A stretch of 29,450 nt of DNA. Origin: Methanomicrobiales archaeon (GTDB lineage: Archaea > Halobacteriota > Methanomicrobia > Methanomicrobiales > Methanoculleaceae). The stretch spans positions 1 to 29,450 of the forward strand of contig JAAZGM010000090.1 of the NCBI GenBank assembly GCA_012511245.1, given 5' to 3'. Numbering within the stretch: position 1 is the stretch's first letter; each line of letters begins with the position of its first letter. A program made the translations under genes and the position numbers. The notes beneath the pieces were generated by a model. It was not told the DNA's origin. It was given only the letters and a program-made list of their open reading frames with translations, and ran no database searches. Positions 15,130-22,494 of the stretch are shown here, in pieces.

Positions 15130-15807
15130 TCAGAGCGGCACAGGTTGCCTGAATCGCTGTGCCTCGGCGACGGTATGCGCCTTCCGGTCTCCTGCATCTA
15201 TCAGCCGGATCTGGAAGCGCATGATATCGATGATGATGGGGTCGGGGTTCTGCTCCAGCGTCTCATTTACCATGATACGCGCCTTGCGGAGCCTCCCGGC
15301 CCGGCGGAGCAGGTCGGTAAGGATCGCTTCATCCATCCCGGCTCCGGGCGCCAGCCGTTCACCCTTTTCCCACGCCCGGCGGAGCAGATCAGCGGCGCGT
15401 TTCCGGCAGATCCGGGCGGGCACATCTTCTTCCCTGTCGTCGCACGCCCATGCTGCGTGGAGGGATGCCCACGCCGCACGGGCGGGGGTGCCGAGGTCTT
15501 CCTGGATGATCGACCAGCAGAGGAAGGTGTTTGCCACTCCGGGGAATCTCCGGGCATCGAGCTGCCAGCGGTAGCGCGGGAGTTTCACCACATCAGCCGC
15601 TCCTTCCGGTGCGTTTCCCGGATCAGGCGCGCAGTAGCCGCAGGACGGGCATCGTTTCACCCATGCATAGATGGTGGACCGCAGGGGTTCGGCGGGGCGG
15701 GTGTCGAGGTCCCTCGACCCGACGCTGCTTGCAGCATCAGGAATGGTGAACCGGCAGGCCTCACCGCAGACTGCACAGGTGGCATTGAGATGGTGAAGGT
15801 GGTTCAT
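15130..15807 (-). CDS. DUF2225-like cysteine-rich protein of unknown function
   Basis: This 225-residue protein has two cysteine pairs typical of metal-binding knuckles: CAVCGEAC near residues 11-18 and CPSCGYCAPD near residues 53-62. A helical region follows, with ARAAWASLHAAWACDD and repeated Leu/Arg-rich helices. This matches the DUF2225 family, which has the Cys-x2-Cys-Gly-Tyr element followed by TPR-like helices. No enzymatic motif, signal peptide or membrane segment is visible. The family has no established function. It lies 47 nt upstream of the B12 radical SAM gene on the same strand, with its own TATA-like box. Assignment to DUF2225 is by recognition of the motif layout, not by a search. 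Confidence 0.65.
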   Translation of the reverse strand: MNHLHHLNATCAVCGEACRFTIPDAASSVGSRDLDTRPAEPLRSTIYAWVKRCPSCGYCAPDPGNAPEGAADVVKLPRYRWQLDARRFPGVANTFLCWSIIQEDLGTPARAAWASLHAAWACDDREEDVPARICRKRAADLLRRAWEKGERLAPGAGMDEAILTDLLRRAGRLRKARIMVNETLEQNPDPIIIDIMRFQIRLIDAGDRKAHTVAEAQRFRQPVPL

Positions 15808-15833
15808 CGGTGGGCTGCATTACATGGCATCCG

Positions 15834-15844
15834 ATATATATTTT
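15834..15844 (-). promoter_or_regulatory. TATA-box candidate for the DUF2225-like gene
   Basis: On the minus strand AAAATATATAT lies about 30 nt before the ATG at 15807. It is the most AT-rich spot in this part of the window, and its spacing implies a very short 5' leader. Confidence 0.5.
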
Positions 15845-15913
15845 ATCTCGAATGGAATCCCTTCCCGTCCCGCAAGTCCACCCCTGCCAGCCACGTTTCG
15901 CCCCTCTCCCCTC

Positions 15914-16993
15914 TCAGGCCATGGGTGTCGTTTTCTCGACTCTCCAGGCATAGATCGTCATAACCCACCCGAGGAACGCTGTCGCACCCGCAACCAGCGC
16001 GAGGATCAGCCAGTGGACGGGGCCGGCGGTGTCCACCGCGAGCCGTACGATGAGGTTCAGGGGGTTGTAGGGGGCGGCCATGACGAAGAGGAAGACCACG
16101 ACGAGCGCCGTCGAGAAGATGAACTGGGCGCTCGTCCGTTCGCGGTAGTGGAGCCCGACGAGGGCGCCGAGCAGGATGAGGAAGAGTCCGCCTACCGCGA
16201 CGTGGAGGAGTATCGCAGCGGCGTTATCGACCCGGATGCCGTTCAACCCGAGGAGGAGGAGCCAGGCTCCGGCCTGGACGGGAACCAGAACCTCGCAGGC
16301 GACGATCTTTCCCCAGATCATCTCTGTAAATGTGACCGGTGTCGACATGAGCGTCTCAAGGGTCCGGCGCTGGTACTCCTCGGTGATGAGGTCGATGATC
16401 AGGGCGGCCGAGACGATCGCCGGGAGGAAGACAAGCAGCGGGATGAGGAGGCCGTAGACGAACTCAAAGAAGTTCTCGCCGCCCCGGGGCTCAGGGAAGT
16501 TCAGCGGGACCGGGAAGGCGGTCATCCGTTCGGCCCGGATCTCCCGCAGTTCCCTCTCGTAGCCCTGGAGAACCTCTTTTATCTTGACGTTGATGACGCC
16601 CGATTGCAGGTCGTTCTGGATGAGGTAGAGCGTGACCGTGATCGGTTCTTCCGCATCCGGCGGCGTATCGGGGACGTAGATCACCGCCGAGACCTTTCGT
16701 TCGCGGAGTGCTGCGAGCGCTGCAGGGAGGTCCATCCGGTGGAGGATGAGGTCGTCTCGTTTCTCAAACTCCTCGATGAGGGGCGAGTCCGACCCGGCGT
16801 AGCCGACGCCGTAGGTTATCGTCGAGTAACTCTCGAGTGCCTCCGGGTCGTACATGGCGGTGAGCCCCACCATCAGGAACGACGAGAACATCGCGATGAA
16901 GACCTGCAGGAGTATGGCAAAGATGATCGTCTTCTCTGCCGAGAGGCCGCGAAGTTCTTTCTTCGCGATGAGGGCAACGTTTCGAGCGTTCAC
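15914..16993 (-). CDS. ABC-2 type transporter permease
   Basis: This 359-residue membrane protein resembles NatB-type ABC-2 exporter permeases. An N-terminal membrane helix (about 21-45) is followed by an extracytoplasmic domain (about 50-190), then five or six C-terminal helices. The segment ITEEYQRRTLETLMSTPVT after the second helix is the hallmark cytoplasmic coupling segment of ABC-2 permeases. The GTG start overlaps the stop of the upstream permease gene by 4 nt (GTGA), so the two are translationally coupled and probably form one heterodimeric channel. The cognate ATPase is likely the divergent gene at 18880. NatAB-like systems export sodium, drugs or peptides; the substrate here is unknown. 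Confidence 0.88.
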   Translation of the reverse strand: MNARNVALIAKKELRGLSAEKTIIFAILLQVFIAMFSSFLMVGLTAMYDPEALESYSTITYGVGYAGSDSPLIEEFEKRDDLILHRMDLPAALAALRERKVSAVIYVPDTPPDAEEPITVTLYLIQNDLQSGVINVKIKEVLQGYERELREIRAERMTAFPVPLNFPEPRGGENFFEFVYGLLIPLLVFLPAIVSAALIIDLITEEYQRRTLETLMSTPVTFTEMIWGKIVACEVLVPVQAGAWLLLLGLNGIRVDNAAAILLHVAVGGLFLILLGALVGLHYRERTSAQFIFSTALVVVFLFVMAAPYNPLNLIVRLAVDTAGPVHWLILALVAGATAFLGWVMTIYAWRVEKTTPMA

Positions 16994-18798
16994 AGGAGCG
17001 CCCCCGCGAGGAAGTAGAGGTTGTAGAGGCTGTGCACCACGGTTGCCGCGATCAGCCCCGGTCCGTAGGCGCGCCGTCCCAGCACGAGGAGGAACCCGCC
17101 GGTGATGAGCACTCCTGCTATGTGGAGGAGGAGTGGCATCCAGAGGACCTGGAGGGAGGAGAGGAAGAGGGCGTTCCCGAAGATCGACTCGGTGATCTGG
17201 GCAAGTGTGGCAAAGAGGAGGAGTTTCTCGCCGATGAGGAACCCGAAACCGATGGCGACTGCCCCGATGAGCAGGGTCTTTGGTGTGAGGAACGCCGGGC
17301 GCGTCTGTGCCACCGCATAGAGCCCGATTGATTTGGCGAACTCCTCGACGAACGCCGCTGAGACGACCAGGAGGACAAGGGAGAGCGGCATCGGGATGTT
17401 GAAGAAGAGGACGAGCGCCATCATCTGGACCATGAAGACGAACGGTATCGTGAAGGCGGAGAGGAGGAAGAGCGAGAGGTAAGGATGATCCCGGCGTATC
17501 CCGGCCGATATGAAGTCAATGAGCCGGGACAGAAGGGTTTTTTCTGAAAAGAGCCGTTCTTCGCGGAAGTTCATGATGCCGCCGTAGAAGAGGATGAGGG
17601 CGGTTGCAAAGAAGAGCGTGGTCGAGTAGACGTACTGGGCGGCGGTGAACCCATCTCCCTGGATATCGAGGACGATCAGGGTGAGGGGCGATATGATGCT
17701 TATGACGTGGGTGTTTGCAAAGATCGTCGGGAAGAAGAGGTACGATGTGGCGATGGTCGAGAAGAAGATCGAGACGAACGAGAGTTCCTTGAAACTCCGG
17801 GAGGCCATCCCGATGATCAGGGCGTTTGCGAGGAAGAAGAGGATGACCGGGATGAGCGGGAGGAGGATCGAGAGTGGCGCCCCGATAGCGAAGGTGATCG
17901 CGGCCGAGATGAGGAGCATGACCGCAAAATAGGGGAGCGCTTTCCCGACGACGATCGCAACCGGGCTGACCGGGGTTGCAAGGAGCGCCTCCCCGGCCCT
18001 TCCCACTCGCTCGTTCATGATGCTCATCATGTAGAACTGGGAGGTGAAGTAGAGGGGGAATATGAAGACGAAGACGAGGACGATCGCGTCAAACGGGAGC
18101 GGAGTCGAGAGTTCGGCCGGCGTTCGGAACCGATCCGCTACGGAATCCCCTGGTGTGAGGCCGGTATAGCGAGAAAGGGGGTGATCACCCCCCGATCCGG
18201 TGAGGTGCTCCCTGAGGTCATCCTCAGAGACCGGCATGGCCGATGGGGGGAGGGTCACCGCCTCGACCGGGCCGGAGGGGACGGGAGGCTCCTGTGCGTC
18301 TGCCGGAGCGCCGACCTGCTGCCCGCCCTGGGTTGCCAGGAAGTCGATCTCGCTCTTCACGTACTCGAGGTCGATCCAGAGCGGGTATGCGGCAAAGAGA
18401 TCGGGCTCTTCTGCGGCGATGCGGGAGACGTATCCCTGGTAGCTGCGTTCGAGCGTCTTCAGTGCCGCCCTGCCTTTATCGGTATCCGCGGCGTAGACCT
18501 CGCCTTGCAGGACGATGATGTCGTATGAGAACCGGTCTGTCCAGAGGGCTGAGCCGTCGTCGATATACACGGTGAACCGGGTGTCGGGGAGGATGATCCG
18601 GGCGGTATCGAGGTCGTCGACGCCGATGCAATAGATGCCGTCCTGCATATGGACGCCGCTCTGGGCGGCGAATGTCGTTACCAGAACCAGGAGGATGAGC
18701 AGGCCTGCCGCGAGCGGGAGGACGTTTCTTCCCATCGTGGTCATCGACCGTTTCATCTCCCAGACGGCGATTGTCCGGATGGAGGAGAGCATGTGCAT
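16990..18798 (-). CDS. ABC-2 permease fused to a PrsW-like intramembrane protease domain
   Basis: This 602-residue membrane protein has two parts. Residues 1-410 look like an ABC-2 permease: an N-terminal helix (about 26-45), a large extracytoplasmic domain (about 48-235) with a Pro-rich stretch near 168-190, and helices containing MNERVGRAGEALLATPVSP, the coupling segment. Residues about 440-602 carry the PrsW protease motifs: EEFAK (Glu485, Glu486, Lys489), FLIGE (Phe520, Glu524), His559, and HSLYN (His589, Asn593), all in or near membrane helices. PrsW proteases cleave membrane-bound substrates such as anti-sigma factors. EExxK plus FxxxE favours PrsW over the CPBP/CAAX family. The stop overlaps the next permease start by 4 nt. 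ATGs at 18798 and 18792 are both possible starts. Confidence 0.82.
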   Translation of the reverse strand: MHMLSSIRTIAVWEMKRSMTTMGRNVLPLAAGLLILLVLVTTFAAQSGVHMQDGIYCIGVDDLDTARIILPDTRFTVYIDDGSALWTDRFSYDIIVLQGEVYAADTDKGRAALKTLERSYQGYVSRIAAEEPDLFAAYPLWIDLEYVKSEIDFLATQGGQQVGAPADAQEPPVPSGPVEAVTLPPSAMPVSEDDLREHLTGSGGDHPLSRYTGLTPGDSVADRFRTPAELSTPLPFDAIVLVFVFIFPLYFTSQFYMMSIMNERVGRAGEALLATPVSPVAIVVGKALPYFAVMLLISAAITFAIGAPLSILLPLIPVILFFLANALIIGMASRSFKELSFVSIFFSTIATSYLFFPTIFANTHVISIISPLTLIVLDIQGDGFTAAQYVYSTTLFFATALILFYGGIMNFREERLFSEKTLLSRLIDFISAGIRRDHPYLSLFLLSAFTIPFVFMVQMMALVLFFNIPMPLSLVLLVVSAAFVEEFAKSIGLYAVAQTRPAFLTPKTLLIGAVAIGFGFLIGEKLLLFATLAQITESIFGNALFLSSLQVLWMPLLLHIAGVLITGGFLLVLGRRAYGPGLIAATVVHSLYNLYFLAGALL

Positions 18799-18844
18799 AC
18801 GTATTCCCGGAGAACGTCAGAGGAATCATATCTCTCTGCAACAA

Positions 18845-18853
18845 CCTATTAGT
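18845..18853 (+). promoter_or_regulatory. TATA-box candidate for the ABC ATPase gene
   Basis: CTATTAGTA lies about 30 nt before the ATG at 18880 in the 81-nt divergent gap. Transcription would start near the ATG, giving a leaderless mRNA. The permease operon must also have its promoter within this gap. Confidence 0.35.
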
Positions 18854-18879
18854 AATCATCGACGGTATAGGAAAGCCCA

Positions 18880-19767
18880 ATGATCACGGCCCGCGCTCTC
18901 ACCAAACACTACGGCGACTTCCCCGCTCTCGACGGCGTTACCTTCGATCTCGGAGACGCACAGATACTCGGTGTGATCGGGCATAACGGGGCCGGAAAAA
19001 CGACGCTTCTGAAGATCATGGCCGGTCTCATATCACCGACGGCGGGGGATCTCACCATCGACGGGATCGACGTTGTCCGTAGACCGCTCGACCTGAAACG
19101 GAATCTGGGTTACCTCCCCGAAGAATCGCGCCTCTACGAGACGATGACCGCGGATGCGTATCTCACGTTCTTCGGCGAGATCTATGGTCTGTCAGGGGCG
19201 GCCATAAGAACCCGGAGCGATGACCTCCTCGCGGAACTCGCGCTCGATCCGGGTGGGAAGAAGATCGGGGAACTCTCAAAGGGGATGAAACGCAAGGTTG
19301 CCATAGCGCGGTCGTTGATGCATGACCCGGGTCTCCTCATCTACGACGAACCCACCTCCGGTCTCGACCCCATGACCTCGCGGTCGGTGCTCGACTACGT
19401 CAGCGGTCTGCGGGGACAGGGTAAGACGGTGATCTTCTCTGCCCACAACCTCTTCCAGGTGGAGGAGATCTGCGATCTTGTGCTGATCCTTCGCAGGGGG
19501 AAGGTGGTGGCACAGGGGACCATGCCCGAACTCCGGGAGGCGTTCGGCTCGATCACCTACCGGGTCTTCTTCCGCGTCCCGGATCCGGCATCTTTTGTCA
19601 CATCCATCGAACATCTCGCCCACGACGGCCGGCATCTCGCCGAGGCGCGGTCCATCGAGGACTTGAACCGGACGACCGCAGCACTTGCGGCGGATGGTGC
19701 AACGATCGAGCGGATCGAGTCGCATTATCCAACGCTTGAGGAGATGCTCTTGAAGATCGGGCGGTAA
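18880..19767 (+). CDS. ABC transporter ATP-binding protein (NatA/CcmA type)
   Basis: This 295-residue ATPase has all nucleotide-binding motifs: Walker A GHNGAGKTT (residues 34-42), signature LSKGMKRK (132-139; Lys-Gly replaces the usual Gly-Gly, common in exporter ATPases of this type), Walker B LLIYDEP with Glu157, and the switch His189 in FSAHNL. The last 80 residues form a C-terminal extension typical of NatA-like proteins. It should drive the two ABC-2 permeases encoded divergently across an 81-nt gap, the only ABC-2 partners in the window. The ATG at 18880 is preceded by a TATA-like box at leaderless spacing. Substrate unknown. Confidence 0.93.
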   Translation: MITARALTKHYGDFPALDGVTFDLGDAQILGVIGHNGAGKTTLLKIMAGLISPTAGDLTIDGIDVVRRPLDLKRNLGYLPEESRLYETMTADAYLTFFGEIYGLSGAAIRTRSDDLLAELALDPGGKKIGELSKGMKRKVAIARSLMHDPGLLIYDEPTSGLDPMTSRSVLDYVSGLRGQGKTVIFSAHNLFQVEEICDLVLILRRGKVVAQGTMPELREAFGSITYRVFFRVPDPASFVTSIEHLAHDGRHLAEARSIEDLNRTTAALAADGATIERIESHYPTLEEMLLKIGR

Positions 19768-20223
19768 GCCCCAAAAAACAGTTATATCCACTTGTTTTGT
19801 AAATATCGCCCGATCTTTCCGGGACTTATCCCTCGCCATGATCCCTTATGTCTGGTTCTCCGGGCGACTGCTTCTGTATCGCACGATATCATACGGAGTT
19901 CTCTTTTCATCCTGTTCCTGCTACTTCGCTGGCGGGAAACGTGTGTGCTGAACGTGTTGCTGCGTGATGTTCTTCCGGATCTGGTATCAGAGCTGGGTAT
20001 ATATATCAGCGGCATATATGTGCCCCCGATAACCCCGTTATCATTGCAGCAGCCGGTCTCCTGCGGGAAACTGCGGTGCGAGCAGAGGGTTGTCGGCATC
20101 GACCCGATGGCGCGGCGTCCTCTCTGCAATGGGGGAACCCTGCTGGAGGACGATCGCGGAGCGTCTGAAGGTCGTCGCCGGAGAAAGAATCGATACGGAT
20201 GACAGGAAAGGAAGAACAGACAA
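19768..20223. other. Gene-poor stretch between the ABC ATPase and tRNA-Lys
   Basis: No convincing intact gene is visible in these 456 nt. The left half (about 19780-20030) is more AT-rich than its surroundings, with TATA-like GTTATATCC near 19781, GTATATATATC at 19997-20007 and CATATATG at 20013-20020. The right half (20040-20220) returns to GC-rich sequence. Short protein-like runs occur there in different frames, such as NPVIIAAAGLLRETAVRAEG from about 20030 and AERLKVVAGERIDTDD ending near 20201, which could be remains of a decayed gene or a structured RNA. The T-rich minus-strand sequence just below 20224 could end tRNA transcription. Confidence 0.5.
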
Positions 20224-20296
20224 CGGGCCTGAAGGGATTTGAACCCTTGGCCTACGGATTAAGAGTCCGTCGCTCTGCCGACTAAGCTACAGGCCC
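20224..20296 (-). tRNA. tRNA-Lys (anticodon CTT)
   Basis: This 73-nt tRNA folds into a complete cloverleaf on the minus strand. The acceptor stem GGGCCTG pairs with CAGGCCC, the discriminator is G, the D arm is GCTTAGTCGGCAGAGC, and the anticodon stem encloses CTCTTAA with anticodon CTT. The variable loop is AGGCC, and the T arm AAGGG-TTCAAAT-CCCTT is perfect. There is no intron and no encoded CCA. It decodes AAG, the dominant Lys codon in the mcr genes here. Confidence 0.98.
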
Positions 20297-20330
20297 CACG
20301 TATCTGACCTTACAGTGTGGCACGGGATAG

Positions 20331-20340
20331 GGTATAAATC
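20331..20340 (-). promoter_or_regulatory. TATA box of tRNA-Lys, possibly shared with the divergent DHH gene
   Basis: The minus strand reads GATTTATACC, a near-consensus archaeal TATA box about 40 nt upstream of the tRNA 5' end, implying a leader of about 15 nt. On the plus strand the same bases read GGTATAAATC and lie about 29 nt before an in-frame ATG at 20369, so the box could serve both directions. Confidence 0.6.
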
Positions 20341-20410
20341 TTGTGGGTCCCTCGCAAAAACCGCCGGGATGGAATCCCTTAATACTATGAGAAGTTACAC
20401 CATTGTACGC

Positions 20411-21874
20411 ATGCCTGAAGCCGTCCAGAACGTTTCTAAGGAACGTATCAAGTATATCATTTTCGGCTGCGGGAGCACTGGCTATAACGTCGCGGAAGAA
20501 CTCGAACGGGAGAATGAAGATCTCATCATCATCGATAAGGATGAGAAGCGAGTGGAAGATCTCCGTGACCAGAAGTACGAAGCGCTCGCCCGTGACCTCC
20601 GTGACCCAAACCTTGTGGAGGGGTTGCCCGTGCCGGAGATCGCGTTCATCCTTGCGAACGACCGGGATGCCAACCTCACCGCCCTTAAGACTATCAAGAC
20701 CCGGTATCCGGCGACCTACGTCATCGCACGCGCCACCGATCCGGTCGGCGTCGATCTCCTCCAGCAGGAGGGCGCCGATATCGTCCTTTACCCACAGGAG
20801 GTGGTTGCGCGAACTGCCATCCACCATATCCGCAAACTCCACTCGTCGAGGCTTGCGCTCCGGCTCTACGATATGCTCGCCTCCTGGGAGGGGACGCTCT
20901 GCATCGTCACCCACTTAAACCCCGATCCGGACTCGATATCGAGCGCCATGGCTCTCTCGATGATCGCACGGCACGCAAGCCACAACAAGCTGAACTGCCG
21001 CATCCTCTATGAGGGGGATATCGGACACCAGGAGAACCGGGCGTTCATCAACCTCCTTGAGATCAAGATGGAGCGCCTCACCCCCCAGGACCTTGAGACG
21101 TGCAACTACATCGCTCTGGTCGACTCATCCGGACCGGGCGTGAATAATGAACTCCCGAAGACCACCCGGGTCAACATCATCGTCGATCACCACAAGAACG
21201 GCGAGCACCCCCTCACCACCGCCGACTTCGTCGACATCCGGCCGGGGGTCGGCGCCACGGCGAGCATCCTGACCCAGTACCTGATGGAACTCGATATTCC
21301 TGTGAACAAATCGGTGGCTACCGCGCTCCTTTATGGCATCCGGGCTGATACGAGGGACTTCAAGAGAAACGTCACCCCACAGGACCTCAACTATGCGGCG
21401 TTCCTCCTCCCCCTGACCGATTCGGATCTCCTGGACAAGATCACCTCCCCCTCCATGTCGCAGGAGACCGTGGAGATCATTGGAAACGCCATCCGAAACC
21501 GGCGAATCAAGAACGGTTACCTCTTCTCAAACGTCGGTTACATCAGGAATCGCGACGCTCTCCCGCAGGCGGCCGATATCCTGATCCTCCTCGAAGGCGT
21601 GAACACGGCGCTCGTCTACGGTATAAGCGATCAGAATATCATCATATCTGCCCGGAACAAGGATATCAGGCTCCACCTCGGCAATGTTATGGCCGAAGCG
21701 TTCGGGCCTATCGGCGAGGCGGGTGGGCATGCCACGATGGCGGCAGCCTTGATCCCGCTCAACTACTTCTCGATGGTGAAGGAGAAAGAGGGGCTGCTTG
21801 ACCTGATCATCGATCCGATCCTGAAACGGTTCTCCGGTATCGTCGGCCTGGACAACAATGAGGGTAAGCAATGA
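20411..21874 (+). CDS. DHH phosphoesterase with N-terminal RCK_N/TrkA-N domain
   Basis: This 487-residue cytoplasmic protein joins two modules. Residues 13-135 are an RCK_N/TrkA-N Rossmann domain with FGCGSTGYN (Gly19, Gly21, Gly24) and the acidic IIIDKD at the end of strand 2, expected to bind NAD or a nucleotide. Residues 160-480 are a DHH-DHHA1 phosphoesterase with metal ligands His168, Asp172 and Asp174 (THLNPDPDS), Asp238 (ALVDSS) and Asp259-His260-His261 (IIVDHHKNG). DHH enzymes cleave nanoRNA, pAp or cyclic dinucleotides. In-frame ATGs also exist at 20369 and 20387; the start at 20411 is chosen for a TTAATAC box about 30 nt upstream but is not certain. Its stop overlaps mptE by 4 nt. 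Confidence 0.9.
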   Translation: MPEAVQNVSKERIKYIIFGCGSTGYNVAEELERENEDLIIIDKDEKRVEDLRDQKYEALARDLRDPNLVEGLPVPEIAFILANDRDANLTALKTIKTRYPATYVIARATDPVGVDLLQQEGADIVLYPQEVVARTAIHHIRKLHSSRLALRLYDMLASWEGTLCIVTHLNPDPDSISSAMALSMIARHASHNKLNCRILYEGDIGHQENRAFINLLEIKMERLTPQDLETCNYIALVDSSGPGVNNELPKTTRVNIIVDHHKNGEHPLTTADFVDIRPGVGATASILTQYLMELDIPVNKSVATALLYGIRADTRDFKRNVTPQDLNYAAFLLPLTDSDLLDKITSPSMSQETVEIIGNAIRNRRIKNGYLFSNVGYIRNRDALPQAADILILLEGVNTALVYGISDQNIIISARNKDIRLHLGNVMAEAFGPIGEAGGHATMAAALIPLNYFSMVKEKEGLLDLIIDPILKRFSGIVGLDNNEGKQ

Positions 21875-22494
21875 GGTTTGCGGACTGGGAGCCTCATTAC
21901 ACTGCAATTCTTGAATATTTTGGGTTTGAGCGCGAGGCGGACGAAGCCGCCGCCCACCTGCTCGCGGATCTTGCTGGCGGCCGTGACGATGTCGGATTAC
22001 TTGAGGCTCTCATCAGGGGTCGGGCGGTGACGGTCTGTGGGAACGCGCCCTGTCTCCCCCGGGAACTCGACCGGATCGAGGGGACGGTGCTTGCCGCCGA
22101 TGCGGCGGCGGAGGTGCTTGCAGATCACGGTATCCAGCCGGATGCGGTCTTCACCGACCTCGATGGGGCGACCGACGCTTTCATAGACCTCTCTCTGAGA
22201 GGGACGGTGATGGTCGTTCACGCCCACGGCGACAACGTCCCGCTCCTCCGCCACTGGGTTCCACGGATCCCCGGGCCGCTCGTCGCCACGACGCAGGCGT
22301 CACCCCTCCCCCATGTCCATAACTTCGGCGGGTTCACCGATGGCGACCGGGCGGTCTTTGCCGCCGATGAGCTCGGGGCGGCGTCTATCCGGATCATCGG
22401 GTTCGATCTTGCCGATAAAAATGTCGATCCCCTCAAACGGGGAAAACTCTACTGGGCGGGAGAGCTCCTCCGCCTGATCGGGTATGACCTCTAA
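21871..22494 (+). CDS. mptE: 6-hydroxymethyl-7,8-dihydropterin pyrophosphokinase (MptE type)
   Basis: This 207-residue protein resembles archaeal MptE (DUF115 family), which transfers pyrophosphate from ATP to 6-hydroxymethyl-7,8-dihydropterin in methanopterin synthesis, replacing the unrelated bacterial FolK. Recognisable segments are AVTVCGNAPCL (about 51-61), DAVFTDLDGAT (about 91-101), VHAHGDNVPLL (about 112-122), HNFGGFTDGDR (about 149-159) and RIIGFDLADKN followed by KRGKLYWAGEL at the C-terminus. The length is somewhat short but normal for archaeal members. The ATG overlaps the preceding stop (ATGA), and the end overlaps the next gene by 11 nt, so this is the middle gene of a tight operon. 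No membrane segment or signal peptide. Confidence 0.9.
   Translation: MRFADWEPHYTAILEYFGFEREADEAAAHLLADLAGGRDDVGLLEALIRGRAVTVCGNAPCLPRELDRIEGTVLAADAAAEVLADHGIQPDAVFTDLDGATDAFIDLSLRGTVMVVHAHGDNVPLLRHWVPRIPGPLVATTQASPLPHVHNFGGFTDGDRAVFAADELGAASIRIIGFDLADKNVDPLKRGKLYWAGELLRLIGYDL

Noticed and set aside
13907..15574. Plus-strand open frame of 555 codons opposite the B12 radical SAM and DUF2225-like genes
   Set aside because: It spans two well-supported minus-strand genes and has low-complexity Arg/Pro/His-rich composition typical of a shadow frame.
15824..17017. Plus-strand open frame of 397 codons opposite the ABC-2 permease
   Set aside because: The translation is a charged Glu/Asp/Arg-rich string produced by antisense reading of a hydrophobic membrane protein.
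19792..20202. A 136-codon plus-strand protein between the ABC ATPase and tRNA-Lys
   Set aside because: No ribosome binding site, mixed composition, an Arg-rich C-terminus and no recognisable domain; it reads like chance open sequence.
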